From the NCBI RefSeq assembly GCF_007097385.1, contig NZ_VJZS01000019.1:34798-98797 (forward strand): DNA of 64,000 nt, given 5' to 3'. Below the pieces are notes generated by a model. The model was not told where the DNA came from. It saw only the letters and a program-made list of their open reading frames with translations, and ran no database searches. Position numbers and translations under genes: made by a program. The stretch's first letter is position 1, and each line of letters starts with the position of its first letter. The stretch comes from Flavobacterium sp. ZT3R18. GTDB taxonomy: Bacteria; Bacteroidota; Bacteroidia; Flavobacteriales; Flavobacteriaceae. This document shows positions 18,522-26,501 of the stretch, piece by piece.

Positions 18522-18612
18522 GCGCAGATTTTAAAGTATAAAAAAGGAATAACAAGTTTAAACAGGGTCGATTATACAAGCGAATACCCTGATATTTATA
18601 GCTTTTGGATTT

Positions 18613-18655
18613 TAAATAAAAAACGGCAACTATTCCTAGAAACAGTTACCGTTTT
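18613..18655 (-). terminator. Terminator of the thioredoxin-ApbE-DUF3570-BNR operon
   Basis: Arms 18620-18631 and 18644-18655 pair with one internal mismatch around a 12-base loop. On the minus strand they are followed by a T run. The hairpin lies immediately downstream of the second BNR gene. Confidence 0.7.
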
Positions 18656-18662
18656 ATGTTAT

Positions 18663-19655
18663 TTATTTAGTATTGGATGTCAAGAACGTTTTTACGCCTC
18701 CTATGTACCCTTTACTTTCTGTTGGAAAATCGATAGCATACATATTTTGAGCAATTGGATCTATATTTTGAGATTTCCAAGTAGCACCTCCATCAGTAGT
18801 TTTTATCAACTCGCCATACTGTCCAGCTGTATAACCTATTTTTTCATTCACAAAGAAAATCCCTCTTTGTTGATCATCTACTGGCAAAAAGAGTCTGGTT
18901 ACTGTATTCGTATTCAGGTCGATTTTTATAACCACCCCACTTTGTCCACAGGCATAACCAATATTTGGAACTGGAAAATGCATATCCTGCAAACGAATGG
19001 TTTGTTTGGTATCTATTGCTGTCCAAGTTTTGGCAAGATCTTTTGAGATTCTCAAAACACCATTAGCACCACAAACCACAATGGTAGCCGCATCTTTCAT
19101 GTAAACTGCCCTCAAATCTGTAGTGACACCACTGGTTTTTTTAGTCCAAGTAACTCCTGCATTTGTGGTAGTCAGTAAAACTCCTGCTGCACCTACACAA
19201 ACTCCGTTATTTTTATCAAAAAAAGTAACCCCATATAGGGTTTCAGTAGTGCCACTTACCGCTTGCTTAAACATTACTCCCGCATCGGTAGTGTACAAAA
19301 TAGTTCCAAGACTACCTACTATCCAACCTGTATTAGCATCTATAAAATAATTGCTATACAACTGTCCCAACAGTGTAGGAATAACTAATTTTGTCCAATC
19401 TTTACCTCCATTGGTCGTTTTTAGCACGGCACCTTGCGTTACTGTTTCAATAACCATATTCCCAACTGCAAAACCATTGTCAAGACCTATAAAATCGAGG
19501 TCATTGATGGTAGCGTTCAATATCAAGCTATTGGTACTAATGCTATAATCGGGCACTTTTGCGGTAGCTTCTGGAAACGTTTCTGTTTCGCACGAAACAA
19601 CTATTCCCGCCAGTAAAAATACTGGAATTATATGTTTAAAAATCGTTGTTTTCAT
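18663..19655 (-). CDS. BNR/YCF48-like beta-propeller lipoprotein (copy 2)
   Basis: The 330-residue lipoprotein (LAGIVVSC, Cys22) is built of repeats with the YCF48/BNR pattern: WIVGSLGTILYTTDAG, GVCVGAAGVLLTTTNAG, GYACGQSGVVIKID and TAGQYGELIKTTDGGATW. Such propellers often act as assembly factors or scaffolds on membranes; plant and cyanobacterial YCF48 helps photosystem II assembly, which cannot apply here. It is about the same length as its upstream neighbour and shares its repeat plan, so a tandem duplication is likely. It is the last gene of the operon. The role may be to hold the DUF3570/DUF4266 partners, which is inference. Confidence 0.75.
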   Translation of the reverse strand: MKTTIFKHIIPVFLLAGIVVSCETETFPEATAKVPDYSISTNSLILNATINDLDFIGLDNGFAVGNMVIETVTQGAVLKTTNGGKDWTKLVIPTLLGQLYSNYFIDANTGWIVGSLGTILYTTDAGVMFKQAVSGTTETLYGVTFFDKNNGVCVGAAGVLLTTTNAGVTWTKKTSGVTTDLRAVYMKDAATIVVCGANGVLRISKDLAKTWTAIDTKQTIRLQDMHFPVPNIGYACGQSGVVIKIDLNTNTVTRLFLPVDDQQRGIFFVNEKIGYTAGQYGELIKTTDGGATWKSQNIDPIAQNMYAIDFPTESKGYIGGVKTFLTSNTK

Positions 19656-19696
19656 ATGTGATTGCTCCTTTTTTATTTTGTAACACCTCTTGAATG

Positions 19697-20704
19697 TTAC
19701 TCTTGTTTTGTTTTCAATATTGCTTTGCTACCAGCTACGTAACCTAATTTATCATTCCAATACGCCACATCCGTTAGGGTTACTGAAACTCCAGATTTCA
19801 TTCGACTCCATGATGCTCCACCATCTTCGGTTTTAAAAATCAAACCAAATCTACCTACTACATATCCTAAATTATCCGTTAAAAAGTTGATTCCTTGCAT
19901 GGTTTCGGTCATTGGCGGATTGATCAAAGTAAGAGCGTCGTTTGCCAAGTTGATTTTTAAAACAATTCCATTCGATCCACAACTATAGGCTACGTTTTGT
20001 GAGGGTGCAGCAATTCTATAAAATGTTGCAGCAGCTACATTTGTAACTTGCGAAGTTGGAATTGTAGTAAAAGTATCTCCAAAATTGGTCGTTTTTAAAA
20101 GAACTCCCGCCGCACCAACGATATAAAAAGTAGTTGCATCTTTGATATAAATCGCTCTCAAAGCAGTGACAATATCCTTCCCATCTACAGCTTTAGCAGA
20201 TTTGATTGCCCAAGTAGTACCACCATCTTTAGTAATCAAAATTTTTCCTGTAGCGGTAGTGCAAGCTCCAAGATTTTCATTCAAGAAATTCACGGCAAGT
20301 ACATTCTCGGTAGCCAGTAAAGTAGCAGGAACTTTATCAGTCCAAGTCAAACCCTGATCGGTTGTTTTCTTGATAATAGCACCGTTTCCGACTACCCATC
20401 CTGATTGTTCAGATGTAAAACTAATATCATTAAGATTATTTGTAGTTTTGGCATCCATTTTTTGCCAAGTAACGCCTTGATCCATTGTTTTTATTACATA
20501 GCCCAATTGCCCTACCGAAATAGCGGTTGTTCTATTGAGCATTTTTAGAGTAGTATTCTCATTGATGGTGTTCAAGTCCTCTAGTACTTTATACGGATTT
20601 GGATACACTAATGGCGCTTCTATTTTAGAGTCAGAACCTGTACAAGAAACCATAGAAATGATTCCTGTGATTAATACTAGTGATTTTATAAAAATTGACT
20701 TCAT
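19697..20704 (-). CDS. BNR/YCF48-like beta-propeller lipoprotein (copy 1)
   Basis: The 335-residue lipoprotein (GIISMVSC, Cys21) has repeats QLGYVIKTMDQGVTWQKMD, GAIIKKTTDQGLTWTDKVP, ATGKILITKDGGTTW, AGVLLKTTNFGDTF and FGLIFKTEDGGASWSRMKSG. It shares order and spacing of motifs with the downstream gene, 41 bp away. The two proteins have diverged clearly, so the duplication is not recent. It follows the DUF3570 gene by 31 bp and is presumably co-transcribed with it. Confidence 0.75.
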   Translation of the reverse strand: MKSIFIKSLVLITGIISMVSCTGSDSKIEAPLVYPNPYKVLEDLNTINENTTLKMLNRTTAISVGQLGYVIKTMDQGVTWQKMDAKTTNNLNDISFTSEQSGWVVGNGAIIKKTTDQGLTWTDKVPATLLATENVLAVNFLNENLGACTTATGKILITKDGGTTWAIKSAKAVDGKDIVTALRAIYIKDATTFYIVGAAGVLLKTTNFGDTFTTIPTSQVTNVAAATFYRIAAPSQNVAYSCGSNGIVLKINLANDALTLINPPMTETMQGINFLTDNLGYVVGRFGLIFKTEDGGASWSRMKSGVSVTLTDVAYWNDKLGYVAGSKAILKTKQE

Positions 20705-20735
20705 TATTTATATTTTTTATTATTTAAAGAAATGA

Positions 20736-22091
20736 TTAAAGTTCGAAAGTGATTTCAAAAGATAAAGAACTACCCGTTAAACCATCTTGTCTGTTGTTAT
20801 GAGCGTAGCGCAAACCAATATCCTTCATCGCTACAAAGTGCTGAATTGGTTTTCCGTTTGCATCCAATTTTGCATTAGCAAAAGGAACATAGCGCAAGGC
20901 TAATCCTGTACGAACTGCCGAGAACGTAGCCAAATCCATATCACTGGTATAAAATTCCTCTGGATTATACACATGCTGACCATAAGCGGCATAATAAGAA
21001 GTTCCCTCTTGGTAATGAAATCTCGCAAATGGTGTTATTGCAAATGATTTATTGACTTTCAATACCGTTTCCATACCAAAGGTTATTGAGTTAATATCCC
21101 AAGTATCTTTGTACAGTCTGGCGTAGGTGCGCAACACGATTGCAGGATCTAAAAAGTAATTGAATCGTCCAGAAATGGCAATTTTGTAGCGTTCACGAGG
21201 TAATTTCTCAATTCGGACTTCTTTTTGATATTCATCTCCAATACCATCATTAAAATAAACTCTGTGAAAAGGAGTAGAAAGCAATCCTTTTTGAGCCAAT
21301 AAATCAAGACCTACAGAAGCATTCATTTTTTGGTTTATGGCAAATGAGAATCCGTTTACCAATGCATACGAAGTTCTATAATCTACAGGATACATTTGCC
21401 CATCTTTTTCGATAGCCTCTCCGCTATATACAAAAGGAGTTGCATACGGATTTACAGAACTTGCAGAAGCACCTGTTTCTGCATCTAATGCCGATGCACG
21501 AAACTCTCCTGGATGTACCACCATCCAGCGGTCAACCGTAGCACCAAAACTAGTAGAAAGAACTTGATCGTTTTTCTTTAATTTTTTAGATAACGAAAGA
21601 CCTGCATTTACAGATTGCACATCATATTCGCTAGAAAATCCAGCACGAGGCGCAACAGTAACCGTAGGCGAAAGTTGGTGCTCATAAGCAACGTTACCAT
21701 AGATGCGAGTTTCGTCTCCGCTTACTCCAGTGTTACCGCTACTCGCAGCCGAAACGTACTTGTCTATAGTCGCCAAGGATGCCGATGTAAAATGGTCTAT
21801 TCCAGTATCTATCGCTACTGCATCTACTGATTTTATAGGCAGATAAAGATGCACTTCTTGCGAAAAACTCTCTAGTTTTTGAGAACCAAGTCCTCCATTT
21901 ACAGCACTTCGGTCTCCGTCTTGATCGTAATAATTACTCAATAACGAGATTTTGGTTGGTCGTTTATCTTTCTCTTCTTTGTTTTTAGCGTTTTGACCAA
22001 ATGATAATTTACCTACTAATAGCATAAATATCACTATCAAAGCATTAAAATTGGGAAGCGAAAAAATAAATAAATGTATAATTAGCATCAT
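20736..22091 (-). CDS. DUF3570 outer-membrane beta-barrel protein
   Basis: The 451-residue protein has an N-terminal hydrophobic export signal ending near SFGQ (30-33). The body has amphipathic, aromatic-capped strands ending ...SLSFEITFEL, an outer-membrane barrel pattern. NYYDQDGDRSAVNGG and YEHQLSPTVTVAPRAG are typical of DUF3570. Two segments resemble the Dxx(S/T)GA(S/T) flavinylation motif: DHFTSAS (99-105) and DAETGAS (203-209). With ApbE and DUF4266 in the same operon, this looks like one of the ApbE-linked extracytoplasmic flavin systems. Covalent flavin here is a hypothesis. The function of the family is not proven. Confidence 0.8.
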   Translation of the reverse strand: MMLIIHLFIFSLPNFNALIVIFMLLVGKLSFGQNAKNKEEKDKRPTKISLLSNYYDQDGDRSAVNGGLGSQKLESFSQEVHLYLPIKSVDAVAIDTGIDHFTSASLATIDKYVSAASSGNTGVSGDETRIYGNVAYEHQLSPTVTVAPRAGFSSEYDVQSVNAGLSLSKKLKKNDQVLSTSFGATVDRWMVVHPGEFRASALDAETGASASSVNPYATPFVYSGEAIEKDGQMYPVDYRTSYALVNGFSFAINQKMNASVGLDLLAQKGLLSTPFHRVYFNDGIGDEYQKEVRIEKLPRERYKIAISGRFNYFLDPAIVLRTYARLYKDTWDINSITFGMETVLKVNKSFAITPFARFHYQEGTSYYAAYGQHVYNPEEFYTSDMDLATFSAVRTGLALRYVPFANAKLDANGKPIQHFVAMKDIGLRYAHNNRQDGLTGSSLSFEITFEL

Positions 22092-22125
22092 TGTGTGTTT
22101 CTATTTTTTGAATATTTTGTTTGGG

Positions 22126-22347
22126 TTAATTGCAACCACATCCGCCGCCTGTTTTTCCTGTTTCCCCGCCTGAAGCTCCTTCTCTAAAAGAAAAACCTTC
22201 GGATTCTAATTTCTCTAATGAAGTAGTTCCTGTTTGCATCGAATAATCCGAAACGTATTGTCTTTGATAGGGCTTCACTGGAGCGCAACGGCTGCAAGTA
22301 CCTATGAGTACAACTGCTGATAAAAGCAATTTAATTTTGTTGAACAT
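22126..22347 (-). CDS. DUF4266 small lipoprotein
   Basis: The 73 residues have a lipoprotein-type N-terminus (VVLIGTCSRCAPV), then the DUF4266 core KPYQRQYVSDYSMQ and a Gly/Cys-rich tail GGGCGCN. Such proteins occur almost only beside DUF3570 genes, as here. The start overlaps the end of the ApbE gene by 17 bp, so translation is probably coupled. Either Cys18 or Cys21 could carry the lipid. The C-terminal CGC could bind metal or be redox-active; this is not known. Confidence 0.8.
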   Translation of the reverse strand: MFNKIKLLLSAVVLIGTCSRCAPVKPYQRQYVSDYSMQTGTTSLEKLESEGFSFREGASGGETGKTGGGCGCN

Positions 22348-23278
22348 ATTGATTTGTATTTAAATTATCTGAATAATAATATTGATTTTGATTGTCTATC
22401 ATAAAACATTGAATGTCTTCAAATTGATTTACAAACTCCAATCCCTGTTCTAATCCCATCAAGAAAACTGATGTGGCAATAGCGTCACACAGTTCTGGAT
22501 CAGGACTAATAATGGTTACACTTTGAAGTCCTTTTACAGGATAACCCGTTTTTGGATGAATGATATGAGAGTATTTTTCGCCATCAATCAGGGCAAATCG
22601 CTCGTAACTGCCCGATGTGGCTACGGCTTGATTTTCTAAAGGCAACCAAGCAATGTAAGATTCTTTTTTATTGGGATCTGCAATACCTACTCGCCAAGGA
22701 TAACCCTCATTGTTTTTACCCCAACACACCAAATCGCCACCAGCATTGACCAAACCCGATTGAATTCCGTAACTAATGAGCAACTCCTTTATTTGATTGG
22801 CAATATATCCTTTGCCAATAGCCCCAAGCTCAATTTTGGTACCTTTATTGTTTATGAATACCGTTTTGTTTTTGGAGTCTAATTGCACGTATTTATAGTT
22901 AATATTACTAACCGATTGTCCAATTGCTGCTGGTGTAGGGAATTCACTCATTGGTTTATCAAAATACCAAACTTTGTCTATTGAGGCAAAAGTGATGTCA
23001 AACAATCCTTTTGTCAGTTCAGATATTTTTAGCCCTCTTTGTATTAGATAAAACAATTCGTTGCCCACAACAACTGGACGCACGCCCGCAGCCTGATTGA
23101 CCGCATGCATTTGAGTTCCCGCCTCCCAAGCCGAAATTATTTTTATGAGTTCATTGGCTTTTTCAAATCCTTTTTGGATCAATTCCTGCGCATCTTTCTC
23201 TTGATCGTCATCCATTATAATCGAAATAGACAAGGTTGAAGTCATAGACGGAATCGTCTCTGTGTATAGTTGTGACAT
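22331..23278 (-). CDS. apbE: FAD:protein FMN transferase (ApbE)
   Basis: The 315 residues cover the ApbE fold: ELGAIGKGYIANQIKELL, GLVNAGGDLVCWG, SYERF, HIIHPKTGYPV and the metal/flavin segment CDAIATSVFLMG near the C-terminus. ApbE moves FMN from FAD onto Ser/Thr of exported proteins. The N-terminus (MSQLYTETIPSMTST) begins directly at the catalytic fold and shows no signal peptide or lipobox, which is unusual because targets are normally modified outside the cytoplasm. A non-annotated upstream start was looked for and not found: the frame is limited by the thioredoxin-like gene 24 bp away. Confidence 0.88.
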   Translation of the reverse strand: MSQLYTETIPSMTSTLSISIIMDDDQEKDAQELIQKGFEKANELIKIISAWEAGTQMHAVNQAAGVRPVVVGNELFYLIQRGLKISELTKGLFDITFASIDKVWYFDKPMSEFPTPAAIGQSVSNINYKYVQLDSKNKTVFINNKGTKIELGAIGKGYIANQIKELLISYGIQSGLVNAGGDLVCWGKNNEGYPWRVGIADPNKKESYIAWLPLENQAVATSGSYERFALIDGEKYSHIIHPKTGYPVKGLQSVTIISPDPELCDAIATSVFLMGLEQGLEFVNQFEDIQCFMIDNQNQYYYSDNLNTNQYVQQN

Positions 23279-23302
23279 GATTACTGATTGTATTTGGAAA
23301 GG

Positions 23303-23743
23303 CTATTTTTTAATACTTTCTTTCAAAGCCTCCATAGCTTTATCGTAACCCATAGCTTTTGTGATTACTTTTTTGACATTGAGGTTTTCGTCTGCAATTA
23401 CCAAAAGAGGAAAAATTCCATTTGGATTTAGTTTTTCGGCTAGAGCATCATTAGTTGCAGTAATATCTTTGGCTAATTTTTTGCGCTGAGGAAAATCAGC
23501 ATTGTAAAACACAAAATCAGCGTTCAAAATTGAAGCAACCTCTTTTTGCTCGACAAACTCATTTTTGAAAACATGACAAATCGCGCACCAATCTGATCCC
23601 GAAAAATAAACCGCAATGTATTTGTTGCTCTCTTTGGCTTTTTTAACAATCGTTAAATCATCTTTATCGGTAGAAACGCCCGCTGAGGAGCATAAAAACA
23701 ATGAAAAACTTACAAAAAGAAGCTTTTTTAAAAATTTAGTCAT
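23303..23743 (-). CDS. Thioredoxin-like exported protein
   Basis: I chose the ATG at 23743 (MTKFLKKLLFVSF), giving 146 residues with a signal peptide (FLCSSAG). An upstream in-frame ATG would lie inside the promoter. The active site WCAICH sits at the end of VYFSGSDWCAICHVF, followed by FVFYNADFPQ and the cis-Pro region NGIFPLLVIAD. It is a periplasmic thioredoxin-fold protein, likely reduced by DsbD. As first gene of the DUF3570 operon it may keep cysteines of partner proteins reduced. The start codon lies 8 bp from a Fur-type half site. Confidence 0.8.
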   Translation of the reverse strand: MTKFLKKLLFVSFSLFLCSSAGVSTDKDDLTIVKKAKESNKYIAVYFSGSDWCAICHVFKNEFVEQKEVASILNADFVFYNADFPQRKKLAKDITATNDALAEKLNPNGIFPLLVIADENLNVKKVITKAMGYDKAMEALKESIKK

Positions 23744-23750
23744 TTTAATT

Positions 23751-23832
23751 TTATTTAGAATAATTAAGAATAGTGCGAAATTATTCGTTTTTATATTACA
23801 AACCAAATCTTATTTAGAATAATTTTAAATAA
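23751..23832. promoter_or_regulatory. Promoter of thioredoxin-ApbE-DUF3570 operon bracketed by two Fur-type boxes
   Basis: Minus-strand -33 TTG (23806-23804) is followed after 20 bp by TAATTTCG (23783-23776), one base off TAnnTTTG. Box A (23810-23832, one arm mismatch) lies 3 bp upstream of the TTG. Box B (23751-23773) has an exact left half and weak right half near the transcription start. The layout copies that of the imelysin promoter at 16262-16342. Confidence 0.65.
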
Positions 23833-23996
23833 TAATTAACATTTTTTAAATGATCCATTAAGATAAATTTAAGTACCCAAATAGTGTACTTGGTATAATA
23901 GCGTAGTTTGTATTTAGTTAAACAAAGGGTTTAGTGTTATAAAATACAACGATATATTGTTGCTAACTTAGTTAAGTCAAACACAAGATCTTTTTT

Positions 23997-24054
23997 TTAT
24001 TTTTAATTATTCTAAATAAAATCTTGTTTTATAAGCTTCTGCAAAATACCTTTG
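23997..24054 (+). promoter_or_regulatory. Promoter of DUF4856-imelysin-HTTM-TonB operon with Fur-type box
   Basis: -33 TTG (24024-24026) and -7 TACCTTTG (24047-24054) are 20 bp apart. The 23-bp palindrome at 23997-24019, two arm mismatches, ends 4 bp before the TTG. No second box is visible downstream of the -7. The AT-rich segment between this and the divergent promoter (23833-23996) holds nothing else I recognise. Confidence 0.7.
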
Positions 24055-24089
24055 CCGAAATTTTTTTTTAATCCAAAACAAAAAATATC

Positions 24090-25322
24090 ATGACCTTTAA
24101 AAAATTATCTCTTTACGTATTGCCAATTATAGCAGTAGCATTTGCTTCGTGTTCAAAAGACGAAGATGTAGTTGACGAAACTTTCAACTACACTGTTCCG
24201 GCAACTTACAAATTTGAAAGAAACTCAGTAACATCTGTAGATTATTCAGGTCAATCAAGCCGTTTATTAATGCTAGATGAAATGGGTAACTATTATAAAA
24301 CCGCTGCAACGAACGCAACAGTAGTAGATGATGTTGTTCTTTCTCAAATGTATAGTAACACAAACAATCGTTTTACTGGAGCTGGTTTGAATGATTCGGG
24401 GAAATTATTAAAAGATAAAACAGCAGCTTCTAAAGATTATTTCTCTTTATATCTTGGTGGTGGATCTACTGCTGAACAAGTTAGCGTTCGTGATTTTTTT
24501 GAAACCCAATTCAAAAACGGTAATACAGCCAGTAAAGGTACAACTGCAGCCCCAGGTGTAGCAGGTGTTTATCTAGACGGAACAAGCAAACGATTGTTTG
24601 CCGCAAATGGATTAGAGCCGCAACAAGTATTATTAAAAGGGATGATGGGTGCTTGTTTTATGGATCAAATAGCTAATAATTACTTAAGCTTGAATAAATT
24701 AGACGAAGCAACTAATAAAGTAGACAACACTAATAAAGTTTTAGCGACAGGAAAGTCTTACACTACAATGGAGCACGCTTGGGATGAAGCTTATGGTTAT
24801 GTATATGGCGCAGATAATTTAACTGTTACCCCAAATGTTTTTAAATTTTGGAGTAGTTATATAAACCAAGTTAATGCAGATAGTGATTTTAACACTATTA
24901 AAGCGGATATTGAATTGGCTTTTCGCAAAGGTAGAGCAGCTATAGTGGCTAATGATTATAAAGTTCGTGATGCTCAGATTGACATTATCAAAACAAAATT
25001 AGCAACAACATCAGCTGTTAGGGCGGTATTTTATTTGCAAGAGGGTAAAGCAAAGTTAGCAACAGGAGATGCTGGAGCAAAGTCGCTACACGCATTATCA
25101 GAAGGATATGGTTTTATTATGTCATTGCGTTACACCAATAAACCAGGTACAAACAGTCCTTATTTCACAAAAGCAGAAGTAGATACAATGTTAGCATCTA
25201 TGTTAAGCGGAACTAATGGTTTGTGGGCTATCGATACTTTGGGAGCAAAATTAGATGCTTTATCTACACAGATAGCGACTAAATTTGGTTTTACAGTTGC
25301 TCAAGCTGCAACAGTAAATTAA
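24090..25322 (+). CDS. DUF4856 lipoprotein
   Basis: The 410-residue lipoprotein (VAFASC, Cys21) starts with the YTVPATYKFERN-type segment of DUF4856. It contains LLKGMMGACFMDQIANNYL and MEHAWDEAYGYVYG, helical and imelysin-like in character. DUF4856 genes typically sit directly before imelysin genes in Bacteroidota, as here. The product is probably surface or periplasmic and involved in metal or haem handling, but no biochemical role is established. It leads a four-gene operon ending in a TonB-dependent receptor and has a Fur-type box at its promoter. Confidence 0.8.
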   Translation: MTFKKLSLYVLPIIAVAFASCSKDEDVVDETFNYTVPATYKFERNSVTSVDYSGQSSRLLMLDEMGNYYKTAATNATVVDDVVLSQMYSNTNNRFTGAGLNDSGKLLKDKTAASKDYFSLYLGGGSTAEQVSVRDFFETQFKNGNTASKGTTAAPGVAGVYLDGTSKRLFAANGLEPQQVLLKGMMGACFMDQIANNYLSLNKLDEATNKVDNTNKVLATGKSYTTMEHAWDEAYGYVYGADNLTVTPNVFKFWSSYINQVNADSDFNTIKADIELAFRKGRAAIVANDYKVRDAQIDIIKTKLATTSAVRAVFYLQEGKAKLATGDAGAKSLHALSEGYGFIMSLRYTNKPGTNSPYFTKAEVDTMLASMLSGTNGLWAIDTLGAKLDALSTQIATKFGFTVAQAATVN

Positions 25323-25358
25323 TTTAGAACAAATACAGATAATTATAAATTGCTTTTG

Positions 25359-25366
25359 TATTTTTG
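25359..25366 (+). promoter_or_regulatory. Possible internal -7 promoter element
   Basis: TATTTTTG matches TAnnTTTG and lies 18 bp before the second imelysin gene. No TTG at the right distance was seen, so this may be only a weak internal promoter or chance. Confidence 0.3.
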
Positions 25367-25383
25367 CCTAAAATTTTCCTAAA

Positions 25384-26499
25384 ATGAAGAAAATAGCACT
25401 AATTTTTGTTTTTGTCCTTGCCTTAGTAGCCTGTTCCTCTAATGGCGGAGACGATACTACAAATAGCAATAGTTTTGACCGTACTGCACTTTTGACCAAT
25501 TGGGCAGATAATATTATCATCCCTAGTTATACCAATTATCAAAGTAAGTTACAGGCATTGACAACAAGCGCAAACACTTTTGTGGCAACACCTACCGAAA
25601 GCAATTTGAAAGCGTTGCGAACCTCTTGGCTTGAAAGTTATAAAGCCTACCAATATGTTTCGATGTATAATTTTGGCAAAGCCGAGGAAGTCAATCTCAA
25701 TATGGCTGCCAATACCTATCCAACGGATGCCGCAGGAATTGAAACTAACATTTCTAATGGTGTTTATAATTTGTCTTTGTTTTCACAATTTAGCAGACAA
25801 GGTTTTCCAGGATTGGATTATTTACTTAACGGTTTAGGAACAACAGATGCAACGATAGTCACTTTTTACAGTTCGAATGCTAATGCGGCGAATTACAAAA
25901 AATACCTAACCGATGTAACTGCAAAATTAAAAGCAAACGCAGATGCCGTTGTAACCGACTGGAATTCGGGATACAGAGCGAGTTATATAGCCAATAACGG
26001 AACGAGCGTAACTAGTGCTGTAAATAAAACGACCAATGCTTTTGTGAAAAATCTTGAAAAAGACATTCGTACTGGTAAATTAGGAATTCCTGCAGGACAG
26101 TTTTCTGCTGGTGTTAAATATCCAGAAAAAGTAGAGGCTTTCTATAAAAAAGACGTTTCTAAAGAGTTGTTGACGGTAGCTTTGCAAGCCGAACAAGATT
26201 TTTTTAACGGAAAATATTTTAATAGCGCTACAACAGGAGCAAGCTTAAAAGCGTATTTGGATTACTTGAATGTCATTAGAGATACTAAAAAGCTAAGTGA
26301 CATCATCAATGCACAATTTTCAGCAATTACAGTTTCTAATAATGCGTTAAGCAACAATTTTTCGGAGCAAATAACGGCTGATAATGCTAAAATGATTGCC
26401 GCTTACAGTACTTTACAACAAAATGTAATTTACACCAAATTAGACATGATGCAAGCCTTAAACATTACAATTGATTATGTAGATGGCGATGGCGATTAA
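25384..26499 (+). CDS. Imelysin-family lipoprotein lacking the GxHxxE motif
   Basis: The 371-residue lipoprotein (LALVACSSN, Cys17) has the helical imelysin pattern: LLTNWADNIIIPSYTNYQ near the start, WLESYKAYQYVSMYNFGKAE, and FPGLDYLLNG where the first imelysin has GYHAIEFLLWG. Thus the motif histidine and glutamate are absent (GLDYLL). This is a different imelysin subfamily from the one at 15082-16254. It follows DUF4856 by 61 bp and precedes the HTTM gene by 2 bp. Loss of the conserved residues suggests altered metal binding. Confidence 0.85.
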   Translation: MKKIALIFVFVLALVACSSNGGDDTTNSNSFDRTALLTNWADNIIIPSYTNYQSKLQALTTSANTFVATPTESNLKALRTSWLESYKAYQYVSMYNFGKAEEVNLNMAANTYPTDAAGIETNISNGVYNLSLFSQFSRQGFPGLDYLLNGLGTTDATIVTFYSSNANAANYKKYLTDVTAKLKANADAVVTDWNSGYRASYIANNGTSVTSAVNKTTNAFVKNLEKDIRTGKLGIPAGQFSAGVKYPEKVEAFYKKDVSKELLTVALQAEQDFFNGKYFNSATTGASLKAYLDYLNVIRDTKKLSDIINAQFSAITVSNNALSNNFSEQITADNAKMIAAYSTLQQNVIYTKLDMMQALNITIDYVDGDGD

Positions 26500-26501
26500 T
26501 T

